A stretch of 64,000 bases of DNA from a virus. Position numbers and translations under genes: made by a program. Below the pieces are notes generated by a model that did not search any database, was not told where the DNA came from, and was given only the letters and a program-made list of their open reading frames with translations. Shown here piece after piece: positions 59,037 to 64,000 of the stretch (positions are counted from its first letter, which is position 1; each line of letters begins with the position of its first letter). Location of the stretch: the IMG/VR virus record IMGVR_UViG_3300022743_000002, positions 1-64,000 of that record. One strand, written 5' to 3'.

Positions 59037-59912
59037 ATGAACTCAGCTGCTCACTTATTGACGCCCGACGCAGACGGCGTACTGGCGCCGCCACACCCCC
59101 TGGGGCTGGTGGAATGCACCAATGCCCAGTACCACAGCGGCCCAGGCGTATCTAAATCGCACCTTGATGCCATCGCGAACGTCAGTCCGCTGCACTACTA
59201 CGCCAAGTATCTGGATCCAAACCGCGTGCGTGCCGAGCCCACGGCCGCCATGATCATGGGTAGCGCCGTGCATAGCGCCGTGCTGGAGCCCGACTTGTTT
59301 CCATCCGAATACGTCATGGCGCCCCAAGGCATCAATCGCCGAACTAACGCCGGCAAGGAGGAGTACGCGGCTTTCGAGAAGGCCAACGCCAACAAGACCG
59401 TGCTGGACCCGGAAGACTTCGCAACTTGCTTGGCCATCCGCGACGCCGTGTATCGCCACCCCGTTGCAGGCGGCCTGCTAACTGGCGGCCGGGCCGAGCA
59501 GTCGTTCTATGCGATCGACAAGGAAACAGGCGAGCTCATGAAGTGCCGAACCGACTACATGCACGACAGTGGCGCAATGATTGTGGACTTGAAGACAACG
59601 GACGACGCCAGCCCGGACGGATTCGGCAAGTCGGCCGCCAATTTCCGCTACCCAGTTCAAACTGCCTGGTACAACGGCGTGCTGGACGCAGCTTTCGGCG
59701 AGCATCCTGCTGACTGGGTTTTCCTGGCTGTTGAGAAGAAGCCGCCCTACGCCGTCGGGATTTACTTCATGGAGCCTGACGTCGTGGCTCGCGCAAATAT
59801 CGCGGCGCGCCGCGACTTCATGCGGATCGTTGAGGCCAAGCGCAGCGGGCATTGGCCGGACTACGGCGTTACCCCCCTGCCGCTGGCCTTGCCGGCCTGG
59901 AGCAAGCTGTGA
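59037..59912 (+). CDS. RecE-like PD-(D/E)XK exonuclease (DUF3799)
   Basis: The 291-residue product matches the phage DUF3799/RecE-type nuclease: VSKSHLDAI near 39, AMIMGSAVHSAVLEP near 71, then C-R-T-D-Y and MIVDLKTTDDA near 180 (the D...E/D-x-K core), and FRYPVQTAWYNGVLD. It would make 3' overhangs for annealing. The operon continues with a 212-residue protein, an SMC-like ATPase and others, a recombination module. Confidence 0.88.
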   Translation: MNSAAHLLTPDADGVLAPPHPLGLVECTNAQYHSGPGVSKSHLDAIANVSPLHYYAKYLDPNRVRAEPTAAMIMGSAVHSAVLEPDLFPSEYVMAPQGINRRTNAGKEEYAAFEKANANKTVLDPEDFATCLAIRDAVYRHPVAGGLLTGGRAEQSFYAIDKETGELMKCRTDYMHDSGAMIVDLKTTDDASPDGFGKSAANFRYPVQTAWYNGVLDAAFGEHPADWVFLAVEKKPPYAVGIYFMEPDVVARANIAARRDFMRIVEAKRSGHWPDYGVTPLPLALPAWSKL

Positions 59913-60547
59913 GCGCCGTCGTGTCCATGATGGTGGGCGGCCACGAGCGCGTCGCCTACACCGTCGAGCATCGTGGTAACTGCGTGCTGATCCACGGCGA
60001 CGTGCCGGCAAGCGCGTTTGCTGTCCTGTCGCAACTTGCCTCACCGGAGGCAGTGATGGACCCTGACGTCGCCCGTATGTACGGCGTTACATTTGCAATG
60101 GGGATGCCGGACGACCTCGAAGCACTGCGATCTGCCGGCGTGCCTGCTGCAGAGCAACACATACGCGCCAGCGCTCCAGGCCTGAGCGAGGATGCCGTGC
60201 ACTGGCTTGCCGGTGGCGAGCGCGGCATGAGCAGCGAGGCCATATTCACCTTCCTGACGGGCATCGACTGCACCGGCAGGATCCGCCTTCACGATCTTCC
60301 GCGCAGCTACGACCACCCTTACGACCCCGGGGATTTCAGGCGCTGCCGACTGCTGCTTGAGCAGGTTCCTGAACTGGTACCGCTATTCCCAAGGATGGCC
60401 GGTGCGTCACCCCAGTGGTCTGCGCTGGTGCACGCATGGCCCGCGATTTGCGCCACCATGGATGCCGAGTGTCCAAGCTGGCGCGGCGCCAGCGAACAGT
60501 ACGCACACCAAACATACGAACTCATCAAGAAGGCCATTGGCCGCTAA
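59909..60547 (+). CDS. Hypothetical protein in recombination operon
   Basis: A 212-residue frame starting at a GTG that overlaps the exonuclease TGA. No family recognised. It is mainly helical, with an AYTVEHRGNCVLIHGDV beta start. Position between the nuclease and the SMC-like ATPase suggests a role in recombination. Confidence 0.6.
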   Translation: MSAVVSMMVGGHERVAYTVEHRGNCVLIHGDVPASAFAVLSQLASPEAVMDPDVARMYGVTFAMGMPDDLEALRSAGVPAAEQHIRASAPGLSEDAVHWLAGGERGMSSEAIFTFLTGIDCTGRIRLHDLPRSYDHPYDPGDFRRCRLLLEQVPELVPLFPRMAGASPQWSALVHAWPAICATMDAECPSWRGASEQYAHQTYELIKKAIGR

Positions 60548-60550
60548 GTC

Positions 60551-61843
60551 ATGAAAATCAACCATATTTCCATTTCCAACATCCTCGGCATCACTGAGCT
60601 GGAATTCAGCCCCGAAGGTTTCACCCAGATCAGCGGCCCCAACGGCACCGGCAAGACGTCCGTTCTGGAGGCTATCAAGTCCGTCCTGCAGTCCGGCCAC
60701 GACGCCACCTTGCTGCGCAAAGGCGCCGAAAAGGGCGAAGTTGTGCTGGTCCTGGACGACGGCATGGAGCTCTCAAAGTCCGTGACGGGCTCCGGCAGCA
60801 CCACCAGTGTGCGCCGCGACGGCAAGAAGCTGACGCGCCCCGCTGAAGCCATCAAGGCGCTGACAGATAGCCTCAGCGTCAACCCGGTGGACTTCCTGCT
60901 GGCGCCCAAAAAAGACCGCGTGAAGGCCTTGCTGGAAGCAATGCCGCTGGAAGCCGACACCGCGCACCTGGCCGAGATTGCCGGGTTCCCGGTGAAGGCT
61001 CAGCCCGGCCTGCACGCCCTGCACGTAATCAGCATGGTGCACCAGCAGGTGTACGACGAGCGCACCGGAACCAACCGTGCCGTGAAGGAGAAGACCGCCA
61101 CCATCAACCAGCTGGAGGCAGCGGTACCGCCGGCGCCCCAGGGCGTGGAGGGAAGCGAGTCCGATCTGATGGCAGCAGTCACCGCCGCCGAGACAGCGCG
61201 CACCACCACACTAACCAAGATCCAGACCAAGTTGGACGGCCTGCGCACCGACGCACAGGCCAAGATCGATGCCATCAAGGCCCAAGCCCAAGCGGATATT
61301 GATGCCGTGCGCGCCGAGTTGTCGGAGAGCGAGGGCAAAGCCCAGGCCGCACGCGACAAAGCTGTCACCGCATGCACCAGCGCCACTCAGCCACTGCACT
61401 CCCAGCTCCAGGTCATCCGCAACGACCGCGAGGCCAGCGGCCGGCGCCAGCAGACGTTGGACACCATCGCCACGCTGCGCACCGAGCTGGAGACACTGAC
61501 GGCGGACGCGGCCGCGCAGACCCAGGCACTCGACGCCATCGATGCCTACAAGTCCGAACTACTGTCGAGCCTGCCAATTCCTGGCCTGGAGGTGCGCGAC
61601 GGCGAGATATTCCGCAACGACGTGCCGTTCGATCGCCTAAATACAAGCCAGCAGGTCGAGGTAGCCGTGGAGATAGCTAAACTTCGCGCCGCGGATCTGG
61701 GAGTGATTTGCGTCGATCGGATCGAGTGTCTCGACAGCGCAAGCCTTGAAGCCTTCAAAGCCGCTGCGATCGCAAGCGACCTGCAGTTGTTTGTAACCCG
61801 CGTCGCCGACGACGGATTCTCAATCGAAACAACAAATAAATAG
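60551..61843 (+). CDS. SMC/RecF-like ABC ATPase
   Basis: A 430-residue ATPase: Walker A GPNGTGKT (29-36), then a helical coiled-coil stretch (about 170-320, Ala/Lys/Asp repeats), and a C-terminal part with LGVICVDRIECLDSASLEAF that supplies a Walker B-like D and D-loop. It is shorter than SbcC or RecN, like phage ATPases that pair with RecE-like nucleases. Probably handles DNA ends. Confidence 0.85.
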   Translation: MKINHISISNILGITELEFSPEGFTQISGPNGTGKTSVLEAIKSVLQSGHDATLLRKGAEKGEVVLVLDDGMELSKSVTGSGSTTSVRRDGKKLTRPAEAIKALTDSLSVNPVDFLLAPKKDRVKALLEAMPLEADTAHLAEIAGFPVKAQPGLHALHVISMVHQQVYDERTGTNRAVKEKTATINQLEAAVPPAPQGVEGSESDLMAAVTAAETARTTTLTKIQTKLDGLRTDAQAKIDAIKAQAQADIDAVRAELSESEGKAQAARDKAVTACTSATQPLHSQLQVIRNDREASGRRQQTLDTIATLRTELETLTADAAAQTQALDAIDAYKSELLSSLPIPGLEVRDGEIFRNDVPFDRLNTSQQVEVAVEIAKLRAADLGVICVDRIECLDSASLEAFKAAAIASDLQLFVTRVADDGFSIETTNK

Positions 61844-61844
61844 C

Positions 61845-61903
61845 CAAATTTGAGCACGGTCAACAAATACTCAAATATAATCAAGTCTCATTTTGGAGAA
61901 CCC
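61845..61903 (+). promoter_or_regulatory. Promoter region with CAAATTTG and TATAAT
   Basis: CAAATTTG at 61845-61852 lies just after the ATPase stop; TATAAT follows at about 61875 and GGAG nine bases before the ATG at 61904. It likely gives an extra start for the last genes. Confidence 0.5.
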
Positions 61904-62446
61904 ATGAAAACCTTCATTCAAATCGCGATACCGTCCGGGCACGTCTACGAAATCCCGGTGGCGGCGGTCGCAAACAACCGTGCCGCGTACTACCACGCAT
62001 CTCACTCCGACGAGTTCCCGACGCTGGAGTCTGCAATGGAGGACACCATCGAGGTATTCAAAGATGACCTCTACAACATCAAAGACTGGGCATCAGGCAA
62101 TATGAATTGGGAGGACCTGGAGCCCCACGCCCGCCTGATCCGCTTCACGCCAGCCGATACGCCATGGCACGAAGGCGAGTGGACCTATCACGACCACCGG
62201 GCGATGGTCGGAGAGCTGGATGGCGCGATGATCATGCAGTCGCCCGTGGAATTCGTCGCGCAAACGATGATGGAGTCGCACCAGCTCTGCAACGTTACCG
62301 TACTGAATACCCAAGACGGTAGTCCGTTTGGCGCGGTGGTTGTGATCATGGGGACCTCACAGGTTGTCGACGCCTTCATTGCCACAATCAAATACACCGC
62401 CGAGCAGATCACCGGAGGATATTTGCCTCCAGAAGCAACTCACTAA
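61904..62446 (+). CDS. Hypothetical protein
   Basis: A 180-residue frame with GGAG upstream of the ATG. It is acidic, with MKTFIQIAIPSGHVYEIPVAA at the start and a TAEQITGGYL tail. No family recognised. In the recombination operon but behind its own promoter-like sequence. Confidence 0.65.
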   Translation: MKTFIQIAIPSGHVYEIPVAAVANNRAAYYHASHSDEFPTLESAMEDTIEVFKDDLYNIKDWASGNMNWEDLEPHARLIRFTPADTPWHEGEWTYHDHRAMVGELDGAMIMQSPVEFVAQTMMESHQLCNVTVLNTQDGSPFGAVVVIMGTSQVVDAFIATIKYTAEQITGGYLPPEATH

Positions 62447-62462
62447 CCCTCAACTCTGAAAG
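62444..62462 (+). repeat. 19-bp direct repeat, left copy
   Basis: TAACCCTCAACTCTGAAAG, beginning at the stop codon of the gene before it and ending five bases ahead of the ATG at 62468. The exact copy is at 62704-62722. Confidence 0.85.
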
Positions 62463-62467
62463 TAACT

Positions 62468-62719
62468 ATGCAACGATCACAACCATTCGCCCGTGCTAGC
62501 GCAATGATGACACTTGTCGCAGCATCTATGTCGCTGAGCAGCGAGGGCCTGCGACAGGCCGCGCTGGCTGAAATCCCGCCCTACGAGTCCCGCGGCAAGG
62601 GCAAGGCGGAAACCGTAGTGCAGCCGGTGCGCAGATGGCTGGAATCCGTGCGGCTCGCAAGTCCCGCAACGTGCGTCGCCACCGCGCGGCATGCCGCGGC
62701 TAATAACCCTCAACTCTGA
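62468..62719 (+). CDS. Small basic protein between direct repeats
   Basis: An 83-residue frame with an Ala/Ser-rich start and a basic C-terminal half (VRRWLESVRLASPATC). It is flanked by exact 19-bp repeats that span the translation starts of this and the next gene, as if the gene arrived as a cassette. Function unknown. Confidence 0.55.
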   Translation: MQRSQPFARASAMMTLVAASMSLSSEGLRQAALAEIPPYESRGKGKAETVVQPVRRWLESVRLASPATCVATARHAAANNPQL

Positions 62720-62722
62720 AAG
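62704..62722 (+). repeat. 19-bp direct repeat, right copy
   Basis: Exact copy of the 62444-62462 sequence, overlapping the 3' end of the 83-residue gene and ending six bases before the next ATG at 62729. Confidence 0.85.
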
Positions 62723-62728
62723 ACTGAC

Positions 62729-63790
62729 ATGAGTGAAAACCTACCCGCAACCCAAGAGCAGCAACACCAACCCGCGCCGTTCCAACGACATAGCCTGCCA
62801 GGTCACGGCATGAACGCCGGCGCCGTTGCGATTGAGTCCGAACGCGCCATTGCTGAAGCCCAAGGCCAGCTCACGCTCGCCAAGCGCTTCCCGCGCAGCG
62901 TGACGGCATCAATCAGCGACTTCCTGGAGGCCTGCAACAGCCCGGCATTTGCGCAGACCGCCTTCTATAGCGTGCCCAACCGCGGCAGCGGACCCAGCAT
63001 CCGCCTAGCTGAGGAGGCGGCGCGTTGCTACGGCAATTTTGTGTACGGCCACCGAGAGCTGTCGCGAAGCGAAGGCAAGTCCGAGATTGAGGTCTATGCC
63101 TGGGATATGGAGAAAAACAACCGCTCCAGCCGCCAAATCACGGTTATGCACGTCGTGGACACGAAGAACGGCCCCAAGAAGCTGGTCGACCAATCCGACA
63201 TTGACAACAAGATCGCAAACGTCGCCAGCAAGCAGATGCGCGGCCGCATCCTGGCTCTTATGCCAAAACACATGATTGCCGCCGGCATTGAGGCTTGCAA
63301 ACTGACGATTGCCGGAGGTGGCGAAAAGCCGATCAGCGAGCGCATCCTGGCAATGTCAAAGGCGTTCAGCAAGTTTGGCGTCAACTCGGCGCACCTCACT
63401 GCGCATCTCGGTCACGATCTTGACGACACTACCGTCGATGAGCTGGCCGACCTGATGGGTATTTACAACGCCATCAAGGAAGGCGCCAAGGCGAGCGAGT
63501 ATTTCAAACCGAATACCGACGGCGATGACGCCACAGCCAACACAGCGGCGTCCATATTGCAGCGCTCAAAGGTTTCAGCCGCGGCACGCATAAAGTCGCC
63601 GGATCAAACCACGACCACGACGCCTAAAAAAGAGACGGCGGCCGCCTTACAAAAAAGCAATCCACCGGAACCCGATCGCAAGGCGGAGAAAGAGGAGGTT
63701 ACCGAATCTCAACATAAGCAGCCCCCGAAAGATGCGACTCCACAGCGCGAGCAGGCATCAAGCGCAGCCGATGAAGACGACGTATTTTGA
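62729..63790 (+). CDS. Candidate ssDNA-handling recombination protein
   Basis: A 353-residue protein. Residues 60-170 carry YSVPNRGSGPSIRLAEEAAR and VYAWDMEKNNRSSRQI, as in phage proteins found beside RecE-like nucleases. The tail (about 280-353) is polar, low-complexity and ends in DEDDVF, resembling the acidic tip of SSB. This would suit an annealing or recombination mediator recruited like SSB, but no annealing-protein family is certain. Confidence 0.6.
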   Translation: MSENLPATQEQQHQPAPFQRHSLPGHGMNAGAVAIESERAIAEAQGQLTLAKRFPRSVTASISDFLEACNSPAFAQTAFYSVPNRGSGPSIRLAEEAARCYGNFVYGHRELSRSEGKSEIEVYAWDMEKNNRSSRQITVMHVVDTKNGPKKLVDQSDIDNKIANVASKQMRGRILALMPKHMIAAGIEACKLTIAGGGEKPISERILAMSKAFSKFGVNSAHLTAHLGHDLDDTTVDELADLMGIYNAIKEGAKASEYFKPNTDGDDATANTAASILQRSKVSAAARIKSPDQTTTTTPKKETAAALQKSNPPEPDRKAEKEEVTESQHKQPPKDATPQREQASSAADEDDVF

Positions 63791-63811
63791 TGACAGATAT
63801 AGGAGAGGGCG

Positions 63812-64000
63812 CTGACTAGGAAATATCTGACGCCAGCCGAGGTATCGGACAGGTATAGCGGATCGGTATCCGTGCGCACTTTAGCCAATTGGCGTTGGGC
63901 TGGGAACGGACCGAAATTTACAAGAGTCGGCGGACGAATACTCTACGACTTGAATGAGTTGGTTAAGTGGGAAGACAAGCGCACTGTCGAGCACACCAGT
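63812..64000 (+). CDS. Excisionase-like helix-turn-helix protein (incomplete)
   Basis: An open frame from about 63812 to the window end has YLTPAEVSDRYSG, then SVRTLANWRWAGNGP, and RVGGRILYDLNELVKW, the pattern of small MerR/excisionase HTH proteins of phages. AGGAGAGGG precedes a CTG at 63812; no ATG or GTG is in frame. Either the CTG is used or the true start is unclear. It could be an excisionase or a DNA-binding regulator. Confidence 0.6.
   Translation, partial: MTRKYLTPAEVSDRYSGSVSVRTLANWRWAGNGPKFTRVGGRILYDLNELVKWEDKRTVEHTS

Noticed and set aside
1-64000. tRNA, rRNA, CRISPR array, insertion sequence or integrase
   Set aside because: None recognised by eye on either strand; a covariance-model or profile search was not possible here.

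Overview
The window is a stretch of a large, high-GC tailed-phage (Caudoviricetes) genome or prophage. A tail sheath and a tube protein give a contractile tail, so the virion is a myovirus. The host is probably a Gram-negative proteobacterium, perhaps beta: the phage carries RdgC, an HU protein, an AraC-type regulator and a Gp49-family protein. No integrase, tRNA, rRNA, IS element or CRISPR array was seen. Lifestyle is open, although an excisionase-like helix-turn-helix gene runs off the right end.

Layout. 1-36.7 kb: late structural genes, nearly all on the minus strand and read right to left. These are portal, a RelA/SpoT-HD cassette, MuF-like head protein, three very large 'polyvalent' proteins, protease, scaffold, SPO1/A511-type major capsid protein, decoration and spike proteins, connectors, sheath, tube, tail chaperones and the start of the tape measure. 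A single neck/tail gene (4415-5167) is inverted. 36.8-40.3 kb: plus-strand block with a Cys-rich protein, RdgC, a winged-helix protein, HU and AraC. 40.4-48.1 kb: minus strand, terminase plus a run of small tightly overlapping accessory genes. 48.2-50.6 kb: plus-strand small genes beside an AT-rich possible origin. 50.7-58.8 kb: minus-strand replication and DNA-modification genes (primase-helicase, VRR-NUC nuclease, nucleotide diphosphohydrolase-like protein, SSB, SF2 helicase, C5-methyltransferase). 59-64 kb: plus-strand recombination genes (RecE-like nuclease, SMC-like ATPase, candidate ssDNA-handling protein).

How it may work together. The head operon looks loaded with cargo. A DarB-like methyltransferase-helicase, a second SNF2-type helicase, a pyrophosphatase-like/ParB/ADP-ribosyltransferase protein, a RelA/SpoT-type nucleotidyltransferase and a MESH1/SpoT-like hydrolase share a short tag (hydrophobic run, K[SA], often then R-x-DG-x-x-V-x-x-H). 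They sit between portal and capsid genes, which fits internal head proteins ejected with the DNA to counter host defence. That is inference.

Control signals. Nine genes are preceded by GTGA[CT] followed by exactly 14 nt and the ATG, with a -10-like hexamer that would place +1 on the ATG. This suggests a family of leaderless phage promoters. Further repeated elements are a tandem CGGGCGC pair with exact 11-bp period (five copies), a conserved gene-end element (three copies), CTATCAC operator-like clusters (two) and CAAATTTG palindromes (four intergenic).
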